NCBI RefSeq assembly: GCF_002939785.1
Contig: NZ_MDEC01000002.1
Span: 206,081 to 270,080 of the forward strand
Source of the DNA: Xanthomonas codiaei
GTDB taxonomy: Bacteria > Pseudomonadota > Gammaproteobacteria > Xanthomonadales > Xanthomonadaceae
Length of the DNA: 64,000 nt
Direction of reading: 5' to 3'
The notes under the pieces: generated by a model
What the model was told of the DNA's origin: nothing
The model's database searches: none
The model's input: the letters and a program-made list of their open reading frames with translations, nothing else
Program-made: the position numbers and the translations under genes
Shown: positions 26,354 through 35,489 of the stretch, one piece after another
Layout of the letters: the number at the start of each line of letters is the position of its first letter
Position numbering within the stretch: position 1 is the stretch's first letter

Positions 26354-26563
26354 TTACCCGCCCGCAAGACCTCCGCCGACACGTCCCGGCAGGGCGCTGT
26401 CATCAGCCTTCTCAAGTTCGCCGACCTCATCGCGCAAGCCGCCTTTCTGGGGAGGTTGCTCTTCCAATGGAATCTCGTCTTCGTTCGTATCTGGATCTGG
26501 TGTGCCATGCATCGACATGGCGAACGTAAATATCTGGCGATCGATGTATGGAGTGAGCTGCAT
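26354..26563 (-). CDS. Small acidic protein, hypothetical
   Basis: 69 residues from the ATG at 26561-26563, which has GGAG six bases upstream. The N-terminus is hydrophobic/basic (MQLTPYIDRQIF), the middle is strongly acidic (TPDPDTNEDEIPLEEQPP), and the end is Gly-rich (PGRVGGGLAGG). Composition is unlike the Arg/Ala-rich shadow frames around it, and the AT-rich stretch at its start supports a real gene. An internal start at 26518 is possible. No function can be proposed. The rest of 26157-26900 holds only the expansin terminator and the promoter of the next gene. Confidence 0.4.
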   Translation of the reverse strand: MQLTPYIDRQIFTFAMSMHGTPDPDTNEDEIPLEEQPPQKGGLRDEVGELEKADDSALPGRVGGGLAGG

Positions 26564-26900
26564 GGGTGGCTCCGTGGACGCGATGGGTGGGCCCACGCTA
26601 GGCCGGCTGGCGCTACCCGGCCGTGAGCCAGGCAGCCTGCGCCGTAACGTCTTGTTGACAGGCCACCGGGATTGCAGCGCCCTCGGTGCGCGAAGCTGGC
26701 GCCGTCGTACCTGACACCCACTGGCGCGCAGGACGTGTGGCCAAGCCGACAGCAGCCGTTGATGGGCCAACACTTCCACCGGCACTGCAGAGTGCACGAC
26801 AGCGATGGCCTTCGCCTTGCGTCACTCCGCCTGCGCCGATCTGCAAAGCTGTCGCACCCACACACATCGCTATCATGTGCCTCCCTCTCGGAGCCATGCC

Positions 26901-27671
26901 ATGCGCGCTCGCATCTTGATCGGATTGCTGCTGACCTGCGGCGTCGCGCACGCGGCTCCGCCAGCCTCACGCCTGGATGCAGTGCTTGCCTCCGGTGTGT
27001 TGCGCGTGTGCACCACCGGCGACTACCGCCCCTATTCCTTGCTGCGCGCCGACGGCACGTTCGAAGGCAGCGATATCGCGTTGGCGCAGTCGCTGGCCAA
27101 TAGCCTGGGTGCGCGGATCAGCTTCGTGCGTACCAGCTGGCCGCAGCTGTTGCCCGATCTGCTTGCCGACCGCTGCGAGATCGCCGTTGGCGGTATTTCG
27201 GTGACCCTGCCGCGGCAACGCCAGGCCAGCTTCAGTGCGGTACTGGAGGTGGACGGCAAGATTCCGCTGGTGCGCTGCACCGACCAGGCCCGCTACCGCA
27301 GCATTGCGCAGCTCAACCGGCCCGAGGTACGCGTGATCGAACCGCCTGGCGGCACCAACGAAGCCTTCGCACGGCGCGAGCTGCCGCGCGCGCAACTGCG
27401 CCTGTTCGCCGACAACACCACCATCTTCCAGGAGCTGGTGGAGCGGCGCGCCGATGTCATGATCACCGACGCCTCCGAAGCGCTGTACCAGCAAAAACGC
27501 CTGCCCGGCCTGTGCGCCATCGCTCCCGAGCAGCCGTTGCAATACAGCGAAAAGGCCTTCCTGCTCCCACGCGACGACGCTGCATGGAAAGCCTATGTCG
27601 ACCAATGGCTGCACCTGAGCAAGGCCAGCGGCGAGTATGCCGGTCTGGTTGAGGCCTGGCAGAGGCCTTGA
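26901..27671 (+). CDS. Periplasmic cyclohexadienyl dehydratase-like protein (SBP_bac_3 fold)
   Basis: 256 residues from ATG 26901 with GGAG seven bases upstream. Signal peptide 1-19 (GVAHAAPP). The mature protein begins SRLDAVLASGVLRVCTTGDY, the characteristic start of PheC-type cyclic arogenate/prephenate dehydratases built on a solute-binding-protein fold. Other matches are FVRTSWPQLLPDL, CEIAVGGISVTL, EPPGGTNEAFAR and AEKAFLLPRD-like FLLPRDDAAWKAYVDQWLH. It may form phenylpyruvate or phenylalanine in the periplasm, bypassing the cytosolic route. A simple amino-acid binding protein is the alternative, but there are no ABC transporter genes beside it. Confidence 0.75.
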   Translation: MRARILIGLLLTCGVAHAAPPASRLDAVLASGVLRVCTTGDYRPYSLLRADGTFEGSDIALAQSLANSLGARISFVRTSWPQLLPDLLADRCEIAVGGISVTLPRQRQASFSAVLEVDGKIPLVRCTDQARYRSIAQLNRPEVRVIEPPGGTNEAFARRELPRAQLRLFADNTTIFQELVERRADVMITDASEALYQQKRLPGLCAIAPEQPLQYSEKAFLLPRDDAAWKAYVDQWLHLSKASGEYAGLVEAWQRP

Positions 27672-27704
27672 TTCGGGAGTCGGGAGTCGGGATTGGGGAT
27701 TCGC
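27670..27704 (+). repeat. Heptamer array GATTCGG/GAGTCGG/GATTGGG, 5 units
   Basis: Five 7-bp units, beginning inside the TGA stop codon of the upstream gene: GATTCGG, GAGTCGG, GAGTCGG, GATTGGG, GATTCGC. The last 16 bases (27689-27704) are exactly complementary to 27759-27774. Confidence 0.8.
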
Positions 27705-27758
27705 AAAAACAAGAGCAAGCGCTTTAGCTCATCGCGACATGAGTGCAGTACCGCTGTT

Positions 27759-27789
27759 GCGAATCCCCAATCCCCAATCCCAAATCCCA
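27759..27789 (-). repeat. Inverted heptamer array pairing with 27670-27704
   Basis: GCGAATCCCCAATCCC, then further CCAATCC/CAAATCC units. With the upstream array it forms a 16-bp perfect stem with a 54-nt loop between two convergent genes, and may act as a bidirectional terminator. Confidence 0.75.
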
Positions 27790-27806
27790 AGGCGCAAAGC
27801 GCCGCC

Positions 27807-28682
27807 TCAAACGATCTTGGTCCGCCGCCACCAGCGCGAGACCTGTTCCTCGCGGATCAGCGTGAACAGGCCCGCGCCCAGGATCAGTGCGATGCCCACG
27901 CCCATCGGCCAGTCCAGATGGTCGTGGAACAGCAGGTAGCCGAAGCCGATCGCCCACAGCATCTGGCTGTACTGGGTGGGCGCCACCACGCTGACCGGCG
28001 CCAGGCGCGTGGCGTACATCATGCAGATGGCAGCCAGGCCGGCGAGCAGGCCGTAGCCGGCCAGCAGGCCCCACTGGTAGAGCGAGGGCCAGACGAAGCT
28101 CGGCAACATCAGGATGCCGCCCATCACCAACGGGCCGATGACGCCAGCGCCGTACAGCGTCAGGCGCTTTTCGCCATGTCCGGCCATGCGCAGGGCGATC
28201 ACCGAGATGGCACCGACCAGGCCGCAGACGATCGCTGCCACATGCCCGTGGGTGAGATGCCGAAACCCGGGCCGCAGCACGATCAGCACGCCGATGAAGC
28301 CCACGATCACCGCCGTCCAGCGTCGCCAGCGCACTTCTTCCTTGAGGAAGACCACCGACAGCACGGTGACGAAGATCGGCATCAGGAAGATCAGCGCAAA
28401 CGCTTCGGCCATCGGCAAGGTAGTGAAGGCGATCACCGAGGTGAGATTGCCGATGGCACCGGTCAGCGCGCGCAACAGCCACAGGGCAGGCTGCCTGGCC
28501 ATCACCAGCTCGCGCAGCCGGTCGTCGGGCTTTTTCAGGAACGGCACCGCCAGTAGCATCAGCAAGGCGCCGAGAAACAGCACCTCGTAGACAGGCAGGC
28601 TGCCTTCCAGCAGCTTCACGAATGCATCGCTGATCGAATAGGCCGCATAGCAGGCGAACCCCAACAACACACCTTTCAGCAT
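27807..28682 (-). CDS. EamA/DMT-family transporter
   Basis: 291 residues from ATG 28680-28682 (MLKGVLLGF). About ten hydrophobic segments in two repeated EamA halves, each near 140 residues, with the usual conserved ends (SVVFLKEEVRWRRWTAVIVG in half one and YLLFHDHLDWPMGVGIALIL in half two). It is probably an inner-membrane exporter of a small metabolite. The substrate is not predictable. Divergent from the methyltransferase gene. Confidence 0.88.
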   Translation of the reverse strand: MLKGVLLGFACYAAYSISDAFVKLLEGSLPVYEVLFLGALLMLLAVPFLKKPDDRLRELVMARQPALWLLRALTGAIGNLTSVIAFTTLPMAEAFALIFLMPIFVTVLSVVFLKEEVRWRRWTAVIVGFIGVLIVLRPGFRHLTHGHVAAIVCGLVGAISVIALRMAGHGEKRLTLYGAGVIGPLVMGGILMLPSFVWPSLYQWGLLAGYGLLAGLAAICMMYATRLAPVSVVAPTQYSQMLWAIGFGYLLFHDHLDWPMGVGIALILGAGLFTLIREEQVSRWWRRTKIV

Positions 28683-29156
28683 TGCCGACACTCCACGGTT
28701 GATGCCGATCCAGACCAGGCGTGGATGTGGGCAGCCCGCAGTATGCGACCGGACGGATGTCAGCGGAACCACGCCGGGTTCGCACGGCGGCAGCGCCAGG
28801 CAAGGCCTGCAGGCAACCCGCCATCTGCCGCATCGGCAAAGGGCGCTGCGCACCAGGCAAGGCAGCGCGCCGGCGACGTGCCGCAGGCGGCCGCCACCAT
28901 GCACCGGCGGCAGGCGCACTCGCCCACTGCTGCCGCGCAAGCTGGCGCGGCAGGATCCTGCCACTGCACAGGTGCGCTCACTCTGAACGCTCGCCACGCT
29001 GGCGCGATGCCGGCGGTCCTGCCGCGGTGAGCGGCCGCACCGCTGCGGCGCGATGCAGGCAACGGCGCAGGTGCCGCGGTGCAATCGGTCGGTTACGATG
29101 CCGTTCCTTTCACGCAGCGGCGCGCAGACCCGTGCCGGCCCAGCAGACCCTGACGC
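28683..29156. other. Divergent intergenic region
   Basis: 474 bp between the EamA transporter and the methyltransferase. GC-rich, with several short frames but none with a ribosome-binding site or protein-like composition. No structured RNA was recognised. Confidence 0.4.
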
Positions 29157-30008
29157 GTGCCCCACTATTCCGGACCGTTGCTCACTCTTTCCGATGCCCA
29201 GGCGCTGCTGGCGGCGCGTAGTGCGGGCCTTGCCGCGTGGACCGGCTCGCTGGATCTGGGCCGCAGCACCGACACCGCACAACTGGATATGCAGACCTGG
29301 CAATGGCGTGGCCGCGGCTACCCCTACCCGGGCAAGCTCAAGGACCGCACGCTGTACTTCTGGGACAACGACGACTTCGCGCCGATCTCGCGTTTCGGCA
29401 GTGCGCTGATCAAGCTGGTGCCCACCGAATGGGGCGCGCCCACCTTCGAGATCGATGGCATCAAGATGCTGCCGTCGGCACAGCTGTCGCCGTTCGAGGA
29501 TGCGCGCCGCAAGGTGGCGCTGGTGAATCCGCGCGGCAAGAGCGTGCTCGATACCTGCGGCGGGCTGGGCTACTTCGCGGCGTGTTGCCTGGAAGACGGC
29601 GTGGCGCAGCTGCGCTCGTTCGAGAAGAACGCCGACGTGCTGTGGTTGCGCACGCTCAACCCATGGTCGCCGGACCCGGATGCGGCATCGGCCGGTGGGC
29701 GCCTGCAGCTGGTCCATGCCGACGTGTCGCAGCAGATCGCCACGCTTGCGGACGACTCGGTGGACGCCATCCTGCATGACCCGCCGCGCTTCGGCATTGC
29801 CGGCGAGCTGTATTCGCAGGTCTTCTACGATCACCTGGCGCGTGTGCTGCGCCGTGGCGGGCGGCTGTTCCACTACACCGGCGCGCCGAACAGGCTCACC
29901 AGCGGGCGCGATGTGCCCAACGAGGTGAGCAAGCGGCTTGCCAAGGCCGGCTTCAGTACCCAGCTCGCGCTCGACGGCGTGCTCGCTATCTTGCCCGCGC
30001 GCCGGTAA
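29157..30008 (+). CDS. Class I SAM-dependent methyltransferase-like protein
   Basis: 283 residues from GTG 29157. The N-terminal 110 residues are beta-rich (YFWDNDDFAPISRFGSALIK). The Rossmann methyltransferase part starts at about 120, with motif I VLDTCGGLGYFAACC, an acidic end of strand 2 (FEKNADVL) and the motif IV-like ILHDPPRFGI. The DPPRF sequence resembles RNA or nucleotide-modifying enzymes with a DPPY-type loop, but the substrate is unknown. Cytoplasmic, monocistronic. Confidence 0.8.
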   Translation: MPHYSGPLLTLSDAQALLAARSAGLAAWTGSLDLGRSTDTAQLDMQTWQWRGRGYPYPGKLKDRTLYFWDNDDFAPISRFGSALIKLVPTEWGAPTFEIDGIKMLPSAQLSPFEDARRKVALVNPRGKSVLDTCGGLGYFAACCLEDGVAQLRSFEKNADVLWLRTLNPWSPDPDAASAGGRLQLVHADVSQQIATLADDSVDAILHDPPRFGIAGELYSQVFYDHLARVLRRGGRLFHYTGAPNRLTSGRDVPNEVSKRLAKAGFSTQLALDGVLAILPARR

Positions 30009-30405
30009 CGCGCGCGGCGTACTGCCTGGCCGCGCAACGGATCTGCGATGCCGCCCCTTCGACGCCACCCCGCGCGCGTATTCCATCGTGCACAAGCGTC
30101 CGCTGCAGCAGCCGCGTCGCCGGCAGTGAGCCATGTACGGTAGCGGGCAGTCGTCAGGCGGGTGAGGACAGCGCACTGGCAATCGGCATGTCGGGATGGC
30201 CGTGCCGATTCGCAGCACCGGCCGCACCTTTCGGCGGCTGCGCAACAGTTGTGTCGGCTGCTTTTGGAAGCGGAGTCATTCGCACCGGTGTGATCGCAGC
30301 GCTGCTGCAATCGCTGGTGGCTGTGCGGCGTGATCGACGATCGCTGCACAGCTATTGCGGTCTTGGCGCCACGACCGTGGTGTTTCGGGCGACGATTCGC
30401 TGCCG
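30009..30405. other. Convergent intergenic region
   Basis: 397 bp between the methyltransferase and the oxidoreductase 3' ends. I see no gene, repeat family or strong terminator hairpin. Confidence 0.35.
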
Positions 30406-31305
30406 CTAGCCATCCAGGCCAAAGATCAGCGTGCGATGCGCCGCCACGCCGGCCATTGCACCGCTGGCGACGGCGAAGGCTACCGATGCGGCGGGGTTGG
30501 CGACATCGCCGCAGGCGAATACGCCTTGCACCGTGGTGGCCTGCAGCGCATCCACCGCGACGTGGCTTCCCAAGGGACCATCGTTGCTGCCACAGCCCAG
30601 CTGCGCGACCAAGGGGCTGAGGGTGGTACGCGGGGTGACGAACACGCCATCCAGCGCAAACGCCTGGCCATCGCACAGCACCAGTTCCAGCGACTCGCCC
30701 TCCCCTTGCAACGCGGCCACCGCACCGCCGACCACTTGCACACCGCGCGCCTGCAGCTGCCGCTGCTGCGCAGCGTCCAGCACCAGCGTGTCATTCAGGA
30801 ACAGGCGGGTAGCGCCCCAGTCCGGCAGCATCGCCGCCTGGTGCGCCGCAAACGCCGAGGTCGCCAGCACCCCGATGTTCCCCCGCTGCAACTCGTAGCC
30901 GTGGCAATAGGGACACACGAAGACCTGCCTGCCCCAGCGCTCGGCCAAGCCGGCGACCGCGGGCAACTGGTCGGCCACGCCGGTGGCCAGGATCAGGCGG
31001 CGTGCGGTGTGGCCGCTGCCATCGGCCAACGTGACCTGGAAGGCATCGGCCTGCCCACCTAGCTGCGTCACCTGCCCGTCGACCCACTGCACGCTGGGAT
31101 ACGCCAGCAGCTGCGCGCGCGCTTCGGCGGCGATCTGCGCCGGCGATTCGCCATCGCGACCCAGAAAACCGTGCGAGGTCGCCGCGAAGCGGTTGCGCCG
31201 CTGGCCGCCATCGACCACCAGGACCGTGCGGCGGGCCCGCGCCAATTGCAGGGCGGCGGAAAGCCCCGCGTAGCTGCCGCCAATGATGATCACCGCGTGC
31301 TGCAT
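30406..31305 (-). CDS. FAD/NAD(P)-dependent oxidoreductase, thioredoxin-reductase-like
   Basis: 299 residues. The N-terminal FAD-binding Rossmann motif is VIIIGGSYAGLSAA. A CPYC redox motif (VFVCPYCHGYE) lies near residue 130, where thioredoxin reductases carry CxxC. A C-terminal FACGDV motif binds the flavin. The NADP-binding region has no clear GxGxxG, so cofactor use is uncertain. It is preceded on the same strand by an Rrf2 regulator and by an ATGTAA/TTACAT dyad 28 nt from the start codon. That context suggests redox- or stress-controlled expression. Confidence 0.85.
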   Translation of the reverse strand: MQHAVIIIGGSYAGLSAALQLARARRTVLVVDGGQRRNRFAATSHGFLGRDGESPAQIAAEARAQLLAYPSVQWVDGQVTQLGGQADAFQVTLADGSGHTARRLILATGVADQLPAVAGLAERWGRQVFVCPYCHGYELQRGNIGVLATSAFAAHQAAMLPDWGATRLFLNDTLVLDAAQQRQLQARGVQVVGGAVAALQGEGESLELVLCDGQAFALDGVFVTPRTTLSPLVAQLGCGSNDGPLGSHVAVDALQATTVQGVFACGDVANPAASVAFAVASGAMAGVAAHRTLIFGLDG

Positions 31306-31332
31306 GTCCGCTCCCGGTCGCTCACGCCATTT

Positions 31333-31353
31333 ATGTAATTTTAGATGTTACAT
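31333..31353 (-). promoter_or_regulatory. Candidate Rrf2 operator / promoter
   Basis: ATGTAA (31333-31338) and TTACAT (31348-31353) form a 6-bp dyad with a 9-bp spacer in an unusually AT-rich patch, 28 bases upstream of the oxidoreductase start. Overlapping TAAAAT on the minus strand could be a -10 element. Assignment to the neighbouring regulator is inference. Confidence 0.5.
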
Positions 31354-31413
31354 GAAAAGACGCACAACTCAACCCCGGGGCAGTGCTGCGCACTGCGCCG
31401 GATATGTGCGGGA

Positions 31414-31902
31414 TCAACGCTGCAGCGTGCGGCTGCGCTTGCCTGCGGCCTTTGCCGGCGTGCCTGGCGTTGCCGTGCCGGCGGCGCATATCGCATCGAA
31501 GTCGCTGGCCAGGGCGGCCAGCGTCACCGACCCCAGGCGATGCAGCAGCAGCGCTTGGGCATCGGCCAGCGCATCGGCGATCGCCGCGTTCACCACGCGC
31601 TCCACCCCGCACTGCGGGTTGGACTGATCGGCGCCGATCGCAAACAGGTGCGGGCCACCGACCGCGCGATGCACATCCAGCAGCGTCACCTGCGCCAGAT
31701 CGCAGGCGATCTGCCAGCCACCGTTGTGGCCCTTGCTCGATTGCACGTAACCGGCACTGCGCAGCCCGGCCATGGTCCGGCGCACCACCACCGCATTGGT
31801 CGACAACATGCCGGCGATCTGCTCGGAGGTCATCGGCTGCGCGCTTCTGGCCATGTGCAGCAGCACGTGCAACATGCGGGAGAGACGACTATCGGTGCGC
31901 AT
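31414..31902 (-). CDS. Rrf2-family transcriptional regulator
   Basis: 162 residues. The N-terminal winged helix matches the family (SRMLHVLLHMARSAQPMTSEQIAGML, VVVRRTMAGLRSAGYV, GHNGGWQIA). The Cys are scattered (DLAQ-adjacent Cys, NPQCGVE, DAICAAG) and do not form the three-Cys cluster of Fe-S members such as IscR or NsrR. That points to the non-cluster YwnA-like branch. It probably controls the oxidoreductase just downstream on the same strand (108-bp gap with a dyad). Confidence 0.88.
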   Translation of the reverse strand: MRTDSRLSRMLHVLLHMARSAQPMTSEQIAGMLSTNAVVVRRTMAGLRSAGYVQSSKGHNGGWQIACDLAQVTLLDVHRAVGGPHLFAIGADQSNPQCGVERVVNAAIADALADAQALLLHRLGSVTLAALASDFDAICAAGTATPGTPAKAAGKRSRTLQR

Positions 31903-32009
31903 GCGGTCCTGGGGTGGTCGGTCGGTTCACGGCAACGACCTGTCGTCGTCGCTGCACGATTGTGCCGCAGCACCACCCCATTATCGCAGCACGTCGCGGC
32001 GCCACAGGC

Positions 32010-33878
32010 TCAGCACACCGCCCACTGATCGCGCCCGGCGGTCTTGGCGGCATACAGCGCCAGATCGGCCTGGCCCAGCAACACGTCCAGCCCGCTCCCC
32101 GGTGCGACGCTGACCGCGCCCATGCAGAACCGCACCGGTTGCTCGGCGGGCAGGCCGGGGATGGCGATGGCGGCCACGGCGTTGCGCAGGCGTGCGAACA
32201 CCGCCGGCAGTTCGTCCGGGCTGCATCCGGGCAACACCAGCAGGAATTCCTCCCCACCCAGCCGCCCCAGCCGGTCCTGCGCGCGCAACGCCAGCTTCGA
32301 GGCGCTGGCCAGCGCCTTGAGCACCGCATCGCCGGCGGCGTGGCCATGCACGTCGTTGATCAGCTTGAAATGATCCAGGTCGATCAGGGCCAGCATGCAG
32401 GGCGTCTGCGTACGCAAGGCGTGGTCGATCTGCTGCTGTGCCTCGACGCGGATGGCACGGCGGTTCGGCAGGCCGGTGAGTTCGTCGCGCATGGCCAGCC
32501 GCGACAGCTGGCGGCGATGGCGCGCACCGAACGCCAGCACCACCAATGCGCCGACCAGCAGCAGGCAGGCCGCGCACAGCGCGATCCAGAGCGCGCGCTG
32601 GCCGGCTTCGCGTGCCTGCAGCGCCAGCCGTGCGGTTTCGCTGCGGCGGCGCAGCTCGGCGGTTTCGGCATCGCGGCGCGCATCTTCGTAGCGCGCCTGC
32701 AGCCGCAGCATCACGGTGTCGCGCTGGCGGCCCAGGTTCTGCGCGCGCAATGCGTTGGAGCGTTGCAACTCCTGGTAGGCCTCGGCGTGCCGGCCTTCTG
32801 CGGCCAGCGCCTGGGCAATGGCATCGACCAGCTCGGCGCGCCCGGTCAGGGCCAGATTCGGGTCGTCGGCGGACTTGGCCGCGGTGATCGCACTGCCCAG
32901 CTCGGGCGATTTCAGTGCGGTGAGCGCCTGCAACAGCACGGTATGGCAGGCCGCCACGCGGCCAACATTGCCCTGTTTCTGCATCAGAGGCAGCGCTTCG
33001 CGCGCCATCGTCAAGGCTGCCTCGGCATCGCCGGTCCTGATCAAGGCCTCGCTGGCATTGGTCAGCGCCGCCGCCACTCCGGCCTGATCGCCCAGCTCGC
33101 GGCTCAACGCCAGCGCGCGCCGAAAATGCAGCAACGCCGCCGCCGGTTGCTGCAGCGCCAGCGCACTGCCGTATTCGTATTCGATCAGGCTGCGCTGGAA
33201 GCGCGCCGGCTGGTCGTGCAGGCGCGCCAGGGCACGCTGCAGGTAGTCCTGCGCATCGTTGTCGTCGGCCACCTTGCCGGCGACACGGCTGGCCAGTGAG
33301 CCGAGCTGGGTCAGGCCATCGACCTCCAGGCCGAGCAGCCCTTCGCGCGCGGCGCACTGGTAACTGGTTTGCGCCGCGCTCCAGGCTTCGTCGCTGCTGC
33401 CGGAGGCCAGCATGCTCCACATGTCGATCGCTTCGACCTCGCACAGCAGATCGCTACGCCCCAGCGCGCGTGCCTGCTGCCGCAGGCCGTTCAAGCGCGC
33501 CACCACGCTGCGGTTGGGGTTCTCGCGCACATCGCTGAGCGTCTGCACGATGTGCAGCCAAAGCTGCGCCTGCGCCGCACTGCCGTGCACCTGGTCCAGC
33601 AGGCCGCGCGCCCGGGTCAACGCCGCCTGGCGCGCCTCGTTGTCCTCCAGCGAGATCAGCACCCGCGCCTGCGCTAGCAACGCCCAGAACTGCGCGTCGC
33701 TGTCGTGCTCGGCCCTGGCCCTCTGCAGCGCCTGCTGGGCGATCTGCAACGCGCCGACCGGGTCGTCGAGCGTGGCCGATTCGATGGTTTTCCACGGCTG
33801 CGGCTGCGCACAGGCCACGGCGCTGATCGCCAGCAACAGGCACGCGATGAGCACGCCCCGCCAGACCGTCGCAGGCAT
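32010..33878 (-). CDS. TPR-containing diguanylate cyclase (GGDEF)
   Basis: 622 residues from ATG 33876-33878, which gives a signal peptide (LIACLLLAISAVACAQ). A longer frame to 34028 exists but begins with Arg/Cys-rich sequence. A periplasmic TPR-like helical region (about 30-400) is followed by a coiled coil and a membrane helix (IALCAACLLLVGALVVLAF, about 430-450), then a cytoplasmic GGDEF domain. The active site GGEEF is canonical, and the inhibitory RxxD site (RAQD) lies five residues before it, so the enzyme should be active and product-inhibited. It links an extracytoplasmic signal to c-di-GMP. Confidence 0.9.
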   Translation of the reverse strand: MPATVWRGVLIACLLLAISAVACAQPQPWKTIESATLDDPVGALQIAQQALQRARAEHDSDAQFWALLAQARVLISLEDNEARQAALTRARGLLDQVHGSAAQAQLWLHIVQTLSDVRENPNRSVVARLNGLRQQARALGRSDLLCEVEAIDMWSMLASGSSDEAWSAAQTSYQCAAREGLLGLEVDGLTQLGSLASRVAGKVADDNDAQDYLQRALARLHDQPARFQRSLIEYEYGSALALQQPAAALLHFRRALALSRELGDQAGVAAALTNASEALIRTGDAEAALTMAREALPLMQKQGNVGRVAACHTVLLQALTALKSPELGSAITAAKSADDPNLALTGRAELVDAIAQALAAEGRHAEAYQELQRSNALRAQNLGRQRDTVMLRLQARYEDARRDAETAELRRRSETARLALQAREAGQRALWIALCAACLLLVGALVVLAFGARHRRQLSRLAMRDELTGLPNRRAIRVEAQQQIDHALRTQTPCMLALIDLDHFKLINDVHGHAAGDAVLKALASASKLALRAQDRLGRLGGEEFLLVLPGCSPDELPAVFARLRNAVAAIAIPGLPAEQPVRFCMGAVSVAPGSGLDVLLGQADLALYAAKTAGRDQWAVC

Positions 33879-34237
33879 GCTCAACGATCGCTCACGGCCA
33901 AGCGGGACCACAGCGCTGGCGCGCCGCGCCCACGACCACCCGGCCGACCTGGGCACTGGCTGTTTGCTGCGGCATCTCAGGCACTCCCGTGGTCGCACAG
34001 CGGTGGAATCCAGTAAGCGAGACAGCAAGGCCTGCCCGCTCGAGGTGATGCGGCTGCCATCATGACCGGCGCAGCTCGCCTGTAACGTGATCGTCGCCAG
34101 TGGTCGAGCCCGTTATCGGCCCGGCTACAGAAGACTTGAATCGCCGCGCCGCGCTCACGCGCAGGCACGACGCCGCCACCGCCCGGGCACGTAAACTGCG
34201 CATGGCCGCTGCCGCCCCCGACCCTGCTGGAGATGCC
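33879..34237. other. Divergent intergenic region
   Basis: 359 bp between the TPR-GGDEF gene and the DUF1615 pseudogene. No gene was recognised. It should contain both promoters. Confidence 0.35.
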
Positions 34238-35329
34238 GTGAGCTTGCCCCTGCGCCATGTGCCGCCCCTGCTTGCCGCCGTGCTGTTGTCGGCCTGCGCG
34301 ATCCAGACTCCGCGTGCGCCGCAACGCTCGCCGGAGGTGGTCAAGGCCGATATCGTCCGCCGCCTGCCGGCCACGCTGCCCGACCGCGCCGGCTGGGCCA
34401 ACGATGTGTATGTGGCGCTGTCCTCGCAGGCGCTGGACACCAGCGCCGACCAGATCTGCGCGGTGCTGGCGGTGACCGAGCAGGAATCGACCTACCAGGC
34501 CAACCCGGTGGTGCCCAACCTGGGCAAGATCTCGCGCGCCGAAATCGGTCGCCGCGCCAGCGCGCACCACGTCCCCGCCTTCATGGTGGAAGCGGCGCTG
34601 CGGATCACCTCGCCGGACGGCCGCAGCTACGCCACCCGCATTGCCGCCGCGCGCACCGAGCAGTAACTGAGCCGCATCTTCGAGGACTTCAGCGGCAGCG
34701 TGCCGCTGGGCGCGCGCCTGTTCGACGGGCTCAACCCGGTGCACACCGCCGGCCCGATGCAGGTGAGCATCGCCTTTGCCGAACGACATGCCGCGCGCTA
34801 TCCGTATCCGCTCGACGGCTCGATCCGCCACGAGGTATTCACCCGCCGCGGCGGGCTGTGGTTCGGCACCACCCATTTGCTGGGCTACCCGACCAACTAC
34901 GACGTGCTGCTGTACCGCTTCGCCGATTTCAACGCCGGCTGGTACGCCAGCCGCAACGCCGCGTTTCAAGCCGCGCTGAGCAAGGCCAGCGGCATCGCGC
35001 TCGCGCTGGACGGCGACCTGCTCACCCCCGGGGCCAGCCTGGACGCACCCGGCGGTACCGAACGCGCCGCACGCGCGCTGGGCAGCCAGTTGGCAATGAG
35101 CGACCGCCAGATCCGGACTGCCCTGGAAGCGGGCACCACGCTCGAATTTGAAGACAGCGCGCTGTATCGCCAGGTCTTTGCGCTGGCCGACGGCGCTGCC
35201 GGCACGCCATTGCCGCGCGCGGTACTGCCGGGCATCACCCTGGACAGCCCCAAGATCACCCGCACGCTCACCACCGCCTGGTTTGCGCAGCGGGTGAACG
35301 AGCGCTGGAAGCGCTGCATGGCCAAGTAG
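34238..35329 (+). pseudogene. DUF1615 lipoprotein gene interrupted by an in-frame TAA
   Basis: The frame opens at GTG 34238 (GGAG upstream) with a lipoprotein signal (LLAAVLLSACAIQ). It runs through a lysozyme-like stretch (ICAVLAVTEQESTYQANP) to TAA at 34664-34666, then stays open in the same frame to 35329. The bases around the stop read GAG CAG TAA CTG AGC CGC, so a single change of CAA or GAA would explain it. Both halves belong to one DUF1615-type protein of about 363 residues; the second half begins LSRIFEDFSGSVPLG. A GTG at 34700 could start a C-terminal fragment. It is either inactivated by a nonsense mutation or reflects a sequencing error. Confidence 0.82.
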
Positions 35330-35489
35330 GCGCACCCGCCGCAGGACACGCGGCACCTGCCGCGCCACGTCCGACACCTTTGTTGCGCGACAAGGCACGA
35401 CCTTTGGCAGGGTCGCGTGCCGCGCGCGCGCACGTAGCATGCGAGGTTGCGCCGCCGTTGCCGGCGGGTGTCCTTTCGATGAGGTCCAC

